DNA of 64,000 bases from Augochlora pura (lineage: Eukaryota > Arthropoda > Insecta > Hymenoptera > Halictidae). The stretch is from NCBI RefSeq assembly GCF_028453695.1, contig NC_135776.1, positions 19,932,069-19,996,068 of the forward strand. The letters run 5' to 3'. Both the position numbers and the translations under genes were made by a program. The notes beneath the pieces were generated by a model. It saw only the letters and a list, made by a program, of their open reading frames with translations, ran no database searches and was not told where the DNA came from. Shown here piece after piece: positions 34,780-47,342 of the stretch (position 1 is its first letter; each line of letters starts with the position of its first letter).

Positions 34780-37440
34780 ACGGCACAGAACAATTTCTCT
34801 TCGAATAGATTTACGTTTTGGGTCAGTGATATTTTGAGACCTTAATTAACTATTAAGTTCGTAGAAGCGATGGGCAATGTCCATTAGCTTTATACTGTTT
34901 CGTTTTAATTGCCATATTCTTGTGTATAATGTTCGATGATTTAATGTTTCAATTTTTCTTCGTTGAGATGCACAATGGAATGCTGTTTCGAACACTGACA
35001 AAGAGCAAATAGTTGTCCAAAGATGCGATCCAAGTATTACAAATTCGATTTATAATTAATTTGCTGATTTAAAGAGCGAATACGCGATTGGGCCAAGGGG
35101 CGAGAAACATTGTACAATTACGCGAACGAGAAGAATAAACGAAATTGTAGCATACGCTAATTAATGTAAAAGCTTTCGGATACCATTCAGAACAGTGTAC
35201 AGTAAATTCTCTCTATCGTCGAAAACTAAAAACGAGCCGAAAGGGAGGAATAATCGTATCTTCCCAAATTATCCATATTTGTCTACGAACCGGGGGACAA
35301 TTGAACTTACCGTGACAAAAGGATTGTCGGTTTAAAAATCGACGAACAAACGCGACAAACGATCCTTTCGCGGAAAGGAGCCAGAAGAGGGTGGAGCTGG
35401 AGAGGGAAGCGCGGATAAATTCCAAATTTGAAGGGGCGACGCGACGGTCGCTCCGGCAATCGGTGTTCAAATGAAAATAGCAGAAGGGGTGGCCATGTCC
35501 CGCGTGACGTCGGTGCACTTTCGCGACGAATTTTTTTTCGATGGCGGCCTCTCGAGCGCGAAAGGGGAGCGAAGTAGGGTTTGGGGGTGGATCGGGGGTG
35601 GTGGTGGAAGGACTCTCCGCCGTCTGTTTACTCGGTCGTCTAGGCCGAGCCGCAATAAAGGAATCGGCGAGAACGTAGAATTCGTTCCGACAGTCGGGGC
35701 TGGTGGTTTTCTCGAGCGACGAAAAAACACGTCAACGAAATCCATGGCCCGGATAGGGGAGGAAACGCTTCTCTCTCTCTCTATCTCTCTTCCTTTCTCT
35801 CCATTTCTCTTTCTTTCTTCCTTTCTCCGTGGCCGCGTCTTTGTCTCTGTTTGTATTCGTGCGCGACCGTACAAGGCCAGCCGCGGCGGGAACAAAGAGG
35901 ACGTCAGCGTGGAAAAGGAGGGGGATGGAAAAAGAAACAGAGGGAAGATTAGAGAAGATGCGCAGAAGTCGCGCGGGCGAGTGTGCTCCTTGGAAAATGA
36001 AAAGGGACTTTATCCGGCATGGATGGATACCGGGTGCAAGAGAGAGAGAGAGAGAGAGAGAGAGAGTAACTCGGCTGCGAAAGCCCCTCGGCAACGAGAT
36101 ACTCGAAAGCTTTCTCGCCGAACCGGACAGTCACCGACGACTTTAATTCGTGGCCCATTGTCCGAAGACTTTGACGGTAATCCCGCGCCACCCGACTTCT
36201 GCCGTCTTATTAACCTCCGCGACGCCGAATACCGATGCTATTTTCTAATCGAGGTCATTTCCAATCAGAGGCCGACAAATTGCATTGGCGGGGGATGAGT
36301 TTAGGGGCTCGATATGTTCGACCGATACCCGTAGATCAATTGATTCAATATTTGGAGAATTTAAAGAGAAACGACTTGATTTTTATTTCAGGTGATGGAA
36401 GGACTATTAGAATGCTTTCTTTTAATTTTGTTATTGCTGAGAATGACAAATAAAATTTTTTAGCTGAGCCGAGAAGCTCCAATTAAATGGTTCAGCTTTG
36501 CAGGAAATAAAATAAACCTTGGTCGATTAAATTAAATACCAATCAAATGAAATTTTGCCTGCAATTACATCTTAATAAATTTACATCACATCGTTACATT
36601 GATTGTAATTGCATCTAAATTATTGCAATTTATAAAAAGTCTTATTATAGCAGCGAACGTAATATAATCGTCGACGATTATAGCAGCGAACGTAATTAGC
36701 CGATGCGATCAGGGATTAGCGTGCCTCTCGAAGCTGGATCTAGATGGAACGCTTCTTTTTTACGTCACTCCAAAGTCTAAACAGCTCCGGGCCGAGGGAT
36801 GCGGCGGGTTGTCAGCGCACGTTACCAAGATAAAATCGTCACTTACGTCTAACGGAGGGGAGGGGAGAAAAAAGACTGTCGCAAGAGCGGGTTGCTAAAT
36901 TCTCAAAGGATTCCCCCGTTCAGGTATTTACATTGTAATATGTAAGTCTGGGGGTGGGGTGGCACCAGCCTTAATGGCCAAGGAACATCCGATACACCGT
37001 ACGCGACAACAACTCTTCGAACGGCGCATGTGCGCCACCTTAATAATGCGTGTTGCCGCGCCCCATAGGAATTTCGCGAATAACGCCCGCCAGAATTTAC
37101 CGCGCGCGGCGGCGGCGGCGGCGGCGCAACTTCAACTTAATGTAAATTACCGGCGCGTGAACCGGACCCTGACACGACCGGCCAGGTAAAAACGTTATTG
37201 GCTCCCGCGGGGGTTGAAAACTGTGCGCGGACAACGGCCGACGACAAAATGCGCTCGCTCGTTCGCAGATTTTTCGCGGATCTATTCGCTGCTCAGCGAC
37301 GATACCGAAAAAAGGTATGGGGAATTATGCCGAGTCCTGTTAGGAGATATAATTCGGGTGCTCTGGGTATACGGTGTCGTTCGTGGCGTGATCATTTGTA
37401 ATTTATGGCGACAGGAATTGGAATTATGAAAACGCCTAGC
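34780..37440. other. Gene-less DNA with simple repeats
   Basis: Pyrimidine tract (35770-35825), GA tract (36040-36066), and a 34-bp-offset duplication of TATAGCAGCGAACGTAAT at 36645 and 36679. A GCG triplet tract is at about 37107-37126. The 275-codon plus-strand frame at 35471-36298 has an antisense partner and spans both simple repeats. TTTTTATTTCAG at 36381-36392 is a good 3' splice-site match without a recognisable exon behind it. Confidence 0.55.
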
Positions 37441-38241
37441 TTAGGTCGCGATTAAATTATATTTTATATTATATTAAACTATATTAAACATATTAAACTA
37501 TATATTAAATATGCAATTCTTGTTTGCAAACAAAACGTTTCTATAACACTGAAATTCTTTTTATTCTCGAAATTAGATTTACTATTTCGTTAATTGTACA
37601 CCGTGTTAAAAGCGATCTCTAACACGATGTAAATACCACCGTGTATCTTATACCTTTACGTACAATGCCTTATAATATTTGGTTGGGTTTTCGGCGAAAC
37701 CGCCGTCAGATTCTTCGACAGCGATTAAATTCAATTTCTATTTGCTGAATAATTGACCGCGCATCGCGCACGACTTCGACCGCGCCATCGATCGGGGCAT
37801 CCCCTCGTTTTCGTCCACACGCGAAACCTTGTAATCAACTGATAAAATTTGTACCACCGGAGACAACGATCCTTCGTGACTAAGCCCCCCGAAGGGCATT
37901 AATTATTTTTTCATTACCCGATAAGGGAAACCTCGGATATGATATAATAGCGGCATTACGCCGCCCCGCAATCATTAAAAGCAGCGCGTTTACCCGGGGA
38001 ATATCAATTTGATTATATTCAACGAGCTTGTACAAATCCTATCGGACCTTATTATCAAACACCGTGCGACACGGTTAAACATTATACTGTAAACGACAAT
38101 AAATAATCCTTGCAATTGCGTACAGTAATTTTCTAGAATCGCTGCTGGCAATAAAGCGATCATCGGCCGCCATAGCGTTCCCATCGACCACCGTATCCAT
38201 TTTCCTTAATTCCGTGCGAGGTTCTGACGGTAATTAAATGC
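37441..38241. other. Gene-less DNA
   Basis: Begins with an AT-rich patch of TATATTAAA repeats (37453-37510), then unique sequence. Nothing else recognised. Confidence 0.55.
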
Positions 38242-38585
38242 TTAACCCTTTCTACGGCAGTTCGCTTTGCTGATTAACGCCACAGATCAAGATCTTTTGA
38301 TAATCTTATATTGCATTATATTATATTACATTACATTATATTGTATTATATTATATTATATTATATTATATTATATTATAATTTATAATCTTATATTACA
38401 TTATATTATATTACATTACATTGTATTATAGTGTACTGTATTGTGGTTTATTTTATTTTATTATATTTTATCACATTATATTAAATATATTACATGCATA
38501 CAGCATTATCCACCGATTATATTCGGCAGCCGTGCACGCAGCGCGTCGCGAGGCTCACGAAAGGCGTCCGCAACGAAAGGGTTAA
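38242..38585. mobile_element. Possible TTAA element, family F, with AT-rich core
   Basis: TTAACCCTTTCTACGGCAG on the left and TCCGCAACGAAAGGGTTAA on the right give TTAA edges and about ten matching outer bases, but inner ends differ. The core is the TTATATTACAT array listed separately. Either one 344-bp element or two unrelated ends flanking a microsatellite. Confidence 0.45.
38306..38490. repeat. (TTATA/TTACA)n microsatellite
   Basis: About 180 bp of pentanucleotide-like TTATA, TTACA and TTGTA units. Very AT-rich and low complexity. Confidence 0.9.
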
Positions 38586-40411
38586 ACTCGTCGCCGTTCC
38601 GGCCGCGAGCAGCATTGATTAATTTCGCCCGGGTTTTCGGCGCGTACTTTTCCCGGCCGAAAGGGAAAAATCGCGGGAGAATTATAGTGCTCGGTCGAGC
38701 ATGCTGACACAGTTCACCGGACGATTATGTAGAGACTCGTAGAGCGAGACGAACCAGTTTCTAGGGCGGTATCCAACTCGAAGATAAAGGCGGCGGATGC
38801 TCCAGGCTCCACTTTCGAAAGTGTGTTGCTCGAAGAAGTGGCGCGCCCGCGCGCGCTCGCTCGCGTTCCAGTTTCGGAAAGAAGAGGAATGCACGAAATG
38901 AAGTGCAAACACGTCGGACCCGAGCGAATAACCGTGTGCACGCGCGCGGCTGTAGCCACCCTCCTCCTCCTCCTCCTTCGTTCCCCGCCGCCTGTCCACG
39001 CGATTCAAAATCTCTGTTAAAAGCCGGCGATTTAATCTGGTAATGCAACGTCATCGAGGAAACTCGAAGGAGCCGGAACACGACCTATTTTTCCCCGCGG
39101 CCGCTTTTTGTAGAGGCCGCCGGTCTTCTGTCGTCGCGAACGATTTTCGTAAAGAAAAATCTATACGTTTCATATGATTTTTCAATATTCTTCAGCCAAG
39201 ATAAATTAAACCTCGTTAAATACTTAATATATATATATTTTTTCCGGAAAACATCGAGAGGTGACCGAGATATTCTTTTTCATTAATTCTTTTTCAAAAA
39301 TTACTAAAAAAATTGAAAAATTGAAAATTGATTTATAAAGATTGAAATATCTTCTTGTTCATAAACAAATTGACGCGTTCCTTGGTAAATTATTTCTCTG
39401 TTCCTGGAAAAAGGATATCTAGAAAGGTGGTATTAAATATCTCCTTCTCCTTGGACAATTCGCTCCTTCGGAATCGAGCGAAATATTTCTGAAATATTGC
39501 TCTCTGGAAAATAAAGCACACAATGCTAAGAAAAAAAAGGATCTCCGCGGAGAATTCCGCGGTGGTAGGAGGCAGATTAACAATAACATCCAGGTGTTCT
39601 CGTGATTCGAGTCGGGTGCCTCGAAATGATTCAGGAGTCGGCGTAATTAATCGTCGCCCGGGGAGATAAGAGGAAAGAAGAGTGAGAAGGAAGCGTGTAC
39701 ACACTGTACACGTACGCTGGTGTCTACGTAGCGAGCAGGGACCCGGGGACGCGCCGGGAATCATAGCCGTTCGGGGCGTGTATGCAAATGAGCAGTGGAT
39801 GCCTTGATACTTGGCCGCGTTGCGCCGCGCCGCGCCGCGCCGAGTCCCGGAGTCGGCGTCGGGAAAACGGCCGCCTCCGCCGCCGCCGCGGCCGGGTTGC
39901 GTGCACGCCCCGTGCGCCCAGATAGCCCCGCGATTCGGTGAATTTGCATTTTTAGCGAATTTACAATTTGATTAGGCCCCCAGTAGCCGGAGTCCCCGGA
40001 TCCGCTTCCAGTCATCGCAGACGTCCGCGCGCTGCCGCTGCTACGCGCGTTATCTTCCGCCACTTTCGTTTCCTCTTACGGCTGAATTCGCGGAACAGTT
40101 CGATAATGCTCCGCGGTATTTTCATCAAACTATTTTTGCGCTCCGCCGGGCTTCCGCTCCGCGATAATCTCTATCTCGATTTTTACGATTCTCTACCTTT
40201 CTACCCTTAAGCCCGGAAAATCGACCAGCTTTCATATATTAATATCCGCGGGCTCGTTTCTTCGCCATTTTTCCAGCCCTCGCGCCGCGTTCGAGAATTT
40301 TTTAACACTCTTCGAGGCACAGGATTTCAGGAAATAAATAGACCCATGGGGCACAGAAATCTTGTCTGCCTTTTAAACAAAATTGGTTTTATTGAAAGCG
40401 TATATAGACCT
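38586..40411. other. Gene-less DNA
   Basis: CpG-rich unique DNA with GCGC alternation at 38840-38860 and a GCCGC array at 39821-39842; AT-rich at 39160-39400. Overlapping frames on both strands (up to about 125 codons) have no domains. Confidence 0.55.
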
Positions 40412-40558
40412 AAGTAAATAATAATTCAACTGAATTTGTAGAATGATACTGAATTTAAATAAATAAAAATTGAACTGAATTTGTAGAATGATACTGAATT
40501 TAAATAAATAATAATTCAAATCAATCTGTAGAATGATACTGAATTTATAGAATGATAC
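40412..40558. repeat. 45-bp minisatellite, about three units
   Basis: GAATGATACTGAATTTA occurs at 40441, 40486 and 40531, an exact 45-bp spacing. Units also share AAATAAATAATAATTCAA(C)T. A fourth, shortened GAATGATACT follows at 40550. Confidence 0.9.
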
Positions 40559-41200
40559 TTAAATGGTCCCATCATGCATTACCATAAATTAAAAAGGTAA
40601 TAAATAAATTAAAAACTTTTGATTCCACCGTGGCTCAAAGAGTTAAGACATCGCGATCGAAGCTCGGTCGCCCGATTTTTATGATTCTATAGCGTGTTCG
40701 TACGGTGCTACTAATTTCCTGTAAAAGAAAATTTTTAATTGTACAGACAATCGTTTACTCGCTCGCCTTGCGATACTATATCGATTCGAACTACTAACAA
40801 AGAGTTTCAGCACGATTTATTGTTGCTTCGAAATATCGAACAATGGAGGGCTTCTAACGTTCCGTCGGAACGGTAATTGAATGGAAAATGTTTGGGCAGC
40901 GATTTCGCAGATAGTTGAGGAGGCGACTTGAAAAGCAATAATGAAGGATATTACACGTAACAGGAGAAAGCCGCGGGGGCATTATTCGAAATTACTCGGA
41001 GGGTAATGACGCGCCGTAGCCCCGTGGAGTGGCCTCTCCCCGTCGAGGGAGATCTTGTCTACCCTGGAGAGATGCCTAGGAAACAGAAGTGAGGTCTAAG
41101 AGGGAGGTCTAATTTCAAATCAATTTCCACCCGATGAATATTACAGCGGGACCAGGCGGCCGAATAAATAAAGGATCGAGGGTGAGGCCTCTCGCGCGCG

Positions 41201-41281
41201 CCTCTCTCTCTCTCTCTCTCTCTCTCTATGGTTTGTTTCTGGTTTGGTCTTCTTCAACCCCCGCGAGCGCGCGCGCGCGCG
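41201..41281. repeat. (CT)n and (GC)n tracts
   Basis: A CT run (41201-41227) is followed 36 bp later by alternating GC (41264-41281). A CG run also precedes it (41193-41200). Same pairing of tract types as at 32215. Confidence 0.9.
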
Positions 41282-41570
41282 TGCCCCCTGCGACCAGACC
41301 CAGGGTGTGCACGGTCCGTGGCTCGATACGTCGAAGTCTTTAATCACGCGAGAAGGGTCAGTTTACTCGGAAGGAAAGTGGCACGCCGAGGTTCACGAGA
41401 GGGTCCCGACGCTTGTCACAATTCCCTTTTATAACACGCCGGGGGGAGGATTTGTTGTGCAACCGGGCCGTTCCATCGACCAATGTTTGCGCGTTTTAAT
41501 CTCCGCCGGTCTCAGGTGCTGTTTAATCGAAACAATTGCTCTTTCGCCCTCTCGTTACCCTGTCAAGATA

Positions 41571-41735
41571 TTAACCCTTTGCAGTCGAAGCCATTTTAAC
41601 TGTAATTCTAAAATCATTCTTCCGACACGCAGCATTTCCATTTTATAATATAAAATGTATTTTACTTGAAATTAAATCTTGTAACAGTTGTACTTTTAAT
41701 CATTTTTGAAATCTAATTATTTCGCAAAGGGTTAA
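41571..41735 (-). mobile_element. TTAA MITE, family A, truncated inside
   Basis: Starts TTAACCCTTTGCAGTCGAAG followed by CCATTTTAACTGTAATTC, which is the inverse of the usual right end, so the element lies in minus orientation. It ends TTTCGCAAAGGGTTAA; the GTGACTC part of the usual left end is missing, giving 165 bp. Confidence 0.8.
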
Positions 41736-42445
41736 ACGACTTCGCTTCCATCAGCTTTTTAGCGGGCGATTTTTACGAACCGTCTTACAACGTTGGAGAC
41801 TTTTGAGGCAGTTTTACAGGTCGTTCAATTTGCATAAGCTCTACGAAACTGATCTCTACCTATCCATTCACCTTTGACCTCAAAGTGCTGGTAGACGGTC
41901 GGATCAATGCCTCTTGCGTCAATCTTCTTTTCATTTCGTCGGGGTGTAGTCGCTTTGAATCTGCGTGTTAAACTTGCCTAGGCCCGAGGGACCTTTCTAT
42001 TTCAGTCGACACAATCGTAGACCCTTCCCTTTAAAGCGGCGTTCGGCGGTCTTGACAATTCCCCTTTCGTTAATCTTGTTCTCCGGACCTATGTAATACG
42101 TAGTACTCCATTCAGAATTAAGTAAACTGTACCCACAAATATAGGATACTAATACTGTACTCATATAAATATAGAATGGCGTTTTGCAAACTACCTAAGC
42201 ATCGAGCGAACAATATCTGAAGTGTCAATGTCAGGAGTGTCTATTAGAATGACACCCATATCTGGCTGACACTCTAATTTCTGACCAATTTCGAAAATTC
42301 ATTTTCATTGCAATATATTCGAGCTAAATGAATTCGACTATTTTTCGAACGCGATAGAGTTCGAATGTCATCCCCTATGATGTGAACTTTTTAATTTTAT
42401 TTTAATTAATTAAATTGCTTCAATTATGGGGGGTGTCTAATTGTG

Positions 42446-42530
42446 GGCGACGAACGTGTTAATGAAGTAAATAAAATCAAAATAGAAACGAAAATTTCAC
42501 GAGCTAAATTTTCGTGTCGATAAATTGTTA
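42446..42530. mobile_element. Family G end next to family B-like interior
   Basis: GGGCGACGAACGTGTTAA is the family G end seen complete at 26918. Directly after the TTAA comes AAATAAAATCAAAATAGAAACG, shared with the family B relic at 4150, then a perfect 10-bp inverted pair (ACGAAAATTT at 42486-42495 region and AAATTTTCGT about 8 bp on). The other ends were not located. Confidence 0.4.
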
Positions 42531-42875
42531 ATTCGCCTAGTTAAGTAATTGATTACAGTCGAGGTATTTTTCCTAAAATACCACCAACACGTCCGCACGC
42601 AAGCCCGGCGCAAATTATTCGATTAGCGAAATATTAAGTCCAAATCGCCCGAGCGAATCCGCGGCGTCTAGAAGCCCGTGTCGAGAGGGCGTAGAAGAGG
42701 TCCGAATTTTTCTCGTCGCGGCGATCAAACTGAATCATGGTCCGAGCGTATTAGCTTTTGCTCCATTAGCGGCAGTCTGTGCCGGCCGATAATTTCGCAG
42801 GGAATCTCCGTAGCGAGGAAAAGGGTGATCACGTCGCAGGGAGGGCCGTGTACACAGAGAAAGGGAAAGAGAGTA

Positions 42876-43199
42876 TAGAGAGAGAGAGAGAGAGAGAGAG
42901 GGAGAGCGCGCGCGGTCAGCACCCTCGTCGCAGAAACAAGGGTCAGGACCGAGATTTTTCCCGATAGGTCGAGGCGTTTTGTCAAGCGGCTAAAGTGGTC
43001 TGAACCCGTGCGCTGGTTTTACCTCTAGGCTGGCCTGCGCGCCGGCGATGGCCGAGCGAAAACTCTGGCCAGGATAAAAGGGGAGAGAAACGGTCTAGAG
43101 AGTCCGGAGACTAGAGCGTGCGGAGAAAGAAAGAGGGAGAGAGAGAGATAAAGCTCTAGAGAGAGAAAGAGAGAGGGAGAGAGAGAGGGAGAGAGGGAG
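42876..43199. repeat. GA-rich region with (GA)n tracts
   Basis: A GA run at 42876-42906, then interrupted GA/GGGAGA sequence at 43119-43199. Both are purine-rich on the plus strand. Confidence 0.85.
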
Positions 43200-43806
43200 T
43201 GTGATTCCCGACGGCAGGTTCGCGTGTAGGGACGACATGGCATGTCAGGTTACTCCCTTCGGATCGGTCGATGGTAGCGCGCCGCGCTCCGCCACGGTGC
43301 TCGCTTTGACAGGAGGGTTGGCTGGCGTGATTTCGAAAGCTTTAGAGACCGCACCGGATATGAAACTAACTTCGTTCTTATGCCGCGCGCCGGTGGCTTC
43401 GGGAACCGCCACGATGAAACGGATCAAACTCGAGCGAATCACGGAAGGATGGTTTCGAGCGGGCCGGAAATGAAGTGCGTGAGCTTTTTCATACCCCCGC
43501 GCATCTACCGCCGCCCAGTCCGACCACCAACCGCCCCGAACCGAGCACGCGTAAAAGTCTACTGTTAATTGAAGACGCGAAACTCGTCGCTAACTCGCTT
43601 ACAGCCGACGAATTGAAATTATATTAATTAATCGAGGCCTCTCCCTCGATTTCTCGACCCGTCGCCGCCGCCGTCGACGGTCAATGCCCGTCCAACACGG
43701 TGTATTCTGCTCACGCGAGATACAACCCTGCCCTATCGTTGCCGACGAGAAACGATCGACCATCGTTCCGCTGGAATTTCATTTAAGTCGCTCGAAATTA
43801 CTCGTT

Positions 43807-44049
43807 TTAACCCTCTGCACTCGAGAGTTGACTCCACTAAAATTATTCTATTACGTTGCAAAATAATTTTTGTAACGACAAGGTTTAGAGTTGAAAGATT
43901 ATCAAATAGCAAAACTGTTGGTAGAAGTCGCAAGAATAAATTTTGTATGCGTAAAAATTTATTTATTTGTTAAATGGAATGGAATTACCACGAATCGAAA
44001 AAATTATTTCAGATTTACAGTTAAAATGGCTCCGAGCGCAAAGGGTTAA
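43807..44049 (+). mobile_element. TTAA MITE, family A
   Basis: Starts TTAACCCTCTGCACTCGAGA and ends TCCGAGCGCAAAGGGTTAA; 243 bp with TTAA at both edges. Interior landmarks (GACTCCACTAAAATTATTCTA, ACAGTTAAAATGGC) match other family A copies. Confidence 0.85.
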
Positions 44050-44645
44050 TAGCGGATACATGGAATGTTTGCAGCTTTACCTGACGCAGGAGAAACTTAC
44101 GAAAATATTAGCAAATGTAATACGTTCAAAGGCTGATTGGACACCGCTCTTGGAGCGCAGCTCGCAAGAAAAAGCGAGACAGCGGAGTCGCGGCAGCGGC
44201 GGTGTCCACGTATCAGCGCTTAATTGCCGAGCGATTTTTTTTCCCAGGGCGAAAGAAATTGATTATCCCGGTGGGTACGTAGGTCGCCGATTCAGCCGTA
44301 ATACGTGACTTGGCGAAGGGTTCGAGAGTTGGGTTCGGCGCGCGGTTGCCCGTTCGACGGCTTCGGCCCTGGAGATTGCGCTATTACGCTTCCCGGACAA
44401 TCAGTGCGAGACAAATGAGAGGAATACTGATGCGAACCATGGGACCGGGCAGCGCCACCACCACCGTCACGAGACCACCACCACCACCACCACCGTCACG
44501 GGCAGAGAATTCTAGGGTAGGGAGGGGAAAAGTCTGGCAGGGCGATGGGAGCCGAATCCTGAGGGGATGGACGAGGACCGAAAGGAGTGGAAGGGAAAAA
44601 AGTTTGGCAACGGCATTTGCATTCGGACAAGACGGGCGAGAGGAA

Positions 44646-44670
44646 GAGAGAGAGAGAGAGAGGGAGAGAG
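44646..44670. repeat. (GA)n microsatellite
   Basis: Short GA run within a frame of 158 codons that also crosses a CAC-triplet patch (44456-44500). Neither is credible coding sequence. Confidence 0.85.
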
Positions 44671-46245
44671 AAAGAAATAAATTAGGTGCGCGGCGAAGTG
44701 ACTTTCAATTGAGGATGTCCCGGGGACTTTTTCCTCTGGCTCGTCACTCCGTGGGCGCCCGGCAAAAGGAAAAGACGTATACCTAATCTGAAAAGAGGAC
44801 TTCTGCTAATTGCATCCTGTCTAACGTCGCTCGTTAGTCGACGTCCGTGCGCAGGAGGAGGCGAGGAGGGCGCACCGACCAAGAGTAGAAGATAGAGGAA
44901 AAGGTGGAGGAAGAGGTGGTGGAAGACGAGGGAAAGGAGAAGGGAAGCCATGAGAAAGTTCGTGGGTTCGAAAGAGGAAAAGCACGCCGGGAATGGAGGT
45001 TGACCGGGCCGTAGACGGGGGAGGGGTGAAAGAAAGTTGAAAGTGGTACTTATCGATGCCGGTGATATTCATCCTTCGTCAGGCCGGTGTCCAATTAAAT
45101 CTAGGAAAGGATCTTTTTCCCGAGAACAGACTCTTCGAGCATGCTTTTTCGCCGGGCGGTCTAACGAACGATCGGATTACCGACTCGATGTCGCGCGCGC
45201 AAAAATCGCATTCGGTCCCATCCGAATATTCCGCGCGGAGCTTTTCGAGAACGCTTCCCAGCCGGGCGAGGGATGGGAGCCATAAATACCCGAGTGCGCA
45301 AGCTACGGGTCGCGTGTGCGGACTGTAATTACCGTGTACCTCCTCCGTTGGAACTGGTCGAGAGAGTCCGGTAGGTGTAAACAAATTCGCGTAACCGACG
45401 ACCGCTCTAAATGGAACGGAGCCCGATTCGCATTCCACGGATAGTTTGAACGGAAAGCGATGCCCCGGCTCCGTTGCTGCCTCGACGGCAACTGGGAACT
45501 TGAACCTGCGACAATTTCTCGCTGTTTCGTCGCTCGCGCAAACGGTGGATCGCTCTACGAGCTCTACGCGCGGTGTTTTTATTCTATTTTTATTCGAGAA
45601 ATGGTAACTTTAACTCCGAAATGGTACTTTGTTCTTTTGGACTATCAACATACTGGAATATTTAAAAAAAATTATAACCTTATAAAGAAACCCAACTTTA
45701 CTGGGTTACCAACTTTACTAGAAACGAGCGGATAAACTGGTTGCTCTTAAATATTATTATAAATATTCTTAATAAATTATTTTTCGCGCCGGTCGCGATA
45801 TGGAAATTCCGCTCCAAACTCGATCCTCGGGAGATCGCAACAGCGGCGACAAACTTTTCCAGTTACTTTCGGAAAAAAAGGACAGCGACGGAACTCTCGA
45901 GCCGCTGCAACGAAAGAGGAGAAAGAATCTCGCCGTCGGCCACTCGTCTATCATTCCAAGGACGCCCGGGCCGAAGAAAGTAAAACGAAGGCCACGGGGC
46001 GAAGAGAAACATTGTTTCTGATTCCCGGGCTCGCGTCGGAGAGAATTTTTCCGGGGATGCGGACCCGATATTCCCAGGATTGGAATAGCTGGCGCGCTGC
46101 GACCCGTGATGACGTTTTCGAATCAGCTCACGGCTGACCGAAACGAAACTCATCGTTCACCACGCTCCGGTTCACCTAGGCCCCCGCGCGCACGTGTTGT
46201 GGGGGATGCTCTCGCACGGTCTCTCTGCCAACCCACTGAGATCCC

Positions 46246-46309
46246 AGAGAGAAAGAGAGAAAGAGAGAAAGAGAGAAAGAGAGAATGAGAGATAGAGAGA
46301 GAGAGAGGC
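46246..46309. repeat. (GAGAAAGA)n octamer array
   Basis: Five or so units of GAGAAAGA pass into (GA)n. Purine-only on the plus strand for about 60 bp. Confidence 0.9.
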
Positions 46310-46587
46310 GAGAGTCAGCCGTGTTTCGCTTGTCGACACGCGTGATCGCGGGCTCACGGTACAACAGGACGCGGCACGCGTGTATCTTGGGACCAGAACT
46401 AAGCTAAGCAAGTCGAGGGGTAGCAGCGTAGGGGGTCACGGACGACTAGCTCGCGTTAGGGGTCACGCTCCGTTGCATCCTGCTTGCACTCGCCTTCTCC
46501 GGTCAATGCACGTTGACCGGCCAGAGAGCGGTAATTTCTGTTCCGGGGAGCCACGTAGGATTCTCGGACCGTGCGCGGAGGGGGGGG

Positions 46588-46609
46588 GAGAGAGAGAGAG
46601 AGAGAGAGT
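46588..46609. repeat. G run and (GA)n
   Basis: A run of about nine G is followed by a GA dinucleotide tract. Confidence 0.85.
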
Positions 46610-46846
46610 GGACGGGGCGAATGCCGGACCACGTTACGGAGAAGAGAGATGCGCCGACCGGCGAACCGTGGACCCTGATACTGCCCTGCGCCCGGAGACT
46701 TAACGCGGCGATAGGGAAAACGGCGGACCCGTGCCGCGTGGGAGCCGGGAACCGTTCGGGAAACGGCAACCCTTTTCTTCGCTCGGTTTCTTCCTTTTTA
46801 GATCCGAGTAACTGTACTACACGGTTTTCTGTTCCACGAATTCTGC

Positions 46847-47342
46847 TTAACCCCGTTGCCGTACTATTTCGTTCGTAGTTACATGGATGGGACTCTACTT
46901 TCACAATTTCCTAGAAGGAACGAGAAAAATATTTGTTGCGTTTGTCCAGATTTAACCGTTTGCGCTCGAATGGTGACTCTGAAGCACCACTAAAATTATT
47001 CTATTGCGTTCGTTAATAATTTTTATAATAATAAAGTTGAGATTGAAAAAAAATTGTTGAGTAGTGAAATTGTTGCTATAAATCGCGAGAATCAATTTCG
47101 TAGGCGTAAAGGTGCGCTTTATTGTACAGAATAGAAATACCATGAGCCAGGAGAATTGTTTCATATTTTTAGATAAAATGGTTTCGAGTGCAAAGGGTTA
47201 ACTAAAATACCGATGACAAGAGGACAGTATTTTGTTACGAATTTTATTACTTAAAAGAACGGAATAGCATTTATAATTAACAAGATATTAATAAAGATCT
47301 CCATGACGAGCCAGACTCGTGAAAAATACGGCGAGGGGCTAG
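46847..47342. mobile_element. TTAA MITE, family B, interrupted by a family A element
   Basis: Left end TTAACCCCGTTGCCGTACTA; right end GACGAGCCAGACTCGTGAA then TACGGCGAGGGGCTA, with the right TTAA decayed. Removing the family A element at 46952-47201 leaves about 246 bp, close to the 256 bp of the intact copy at 34524. This both defines family B and dates it as older than the A insertion here. Confidence 0.75.
46952..47201 (+). mobile_element. TTAA MITE, family A, nested in family B
   Basis: Starts TTAACCGTTTGCGCTCGAAT and ends GTTTCGAGTGCAAAGGGTTAA; 250 bp with TTAA at both edges, the same length as the copy at 29137. The host is a family B element. Confidence 0.9.

Noticed and set aside
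35471..36298. 275-codon plus-strand open frame
   Set aside because: It runs through a CT tract and a GA tract (Arg-Glu repeats), and three overlapping antisense frames exist.
40614..40646. GTGGCTCAAAGAGTTAAG resembling a family A right end
   Set aside because: Only about a dozen bases fit and no left end lies within 300 bp. Too weak to call.
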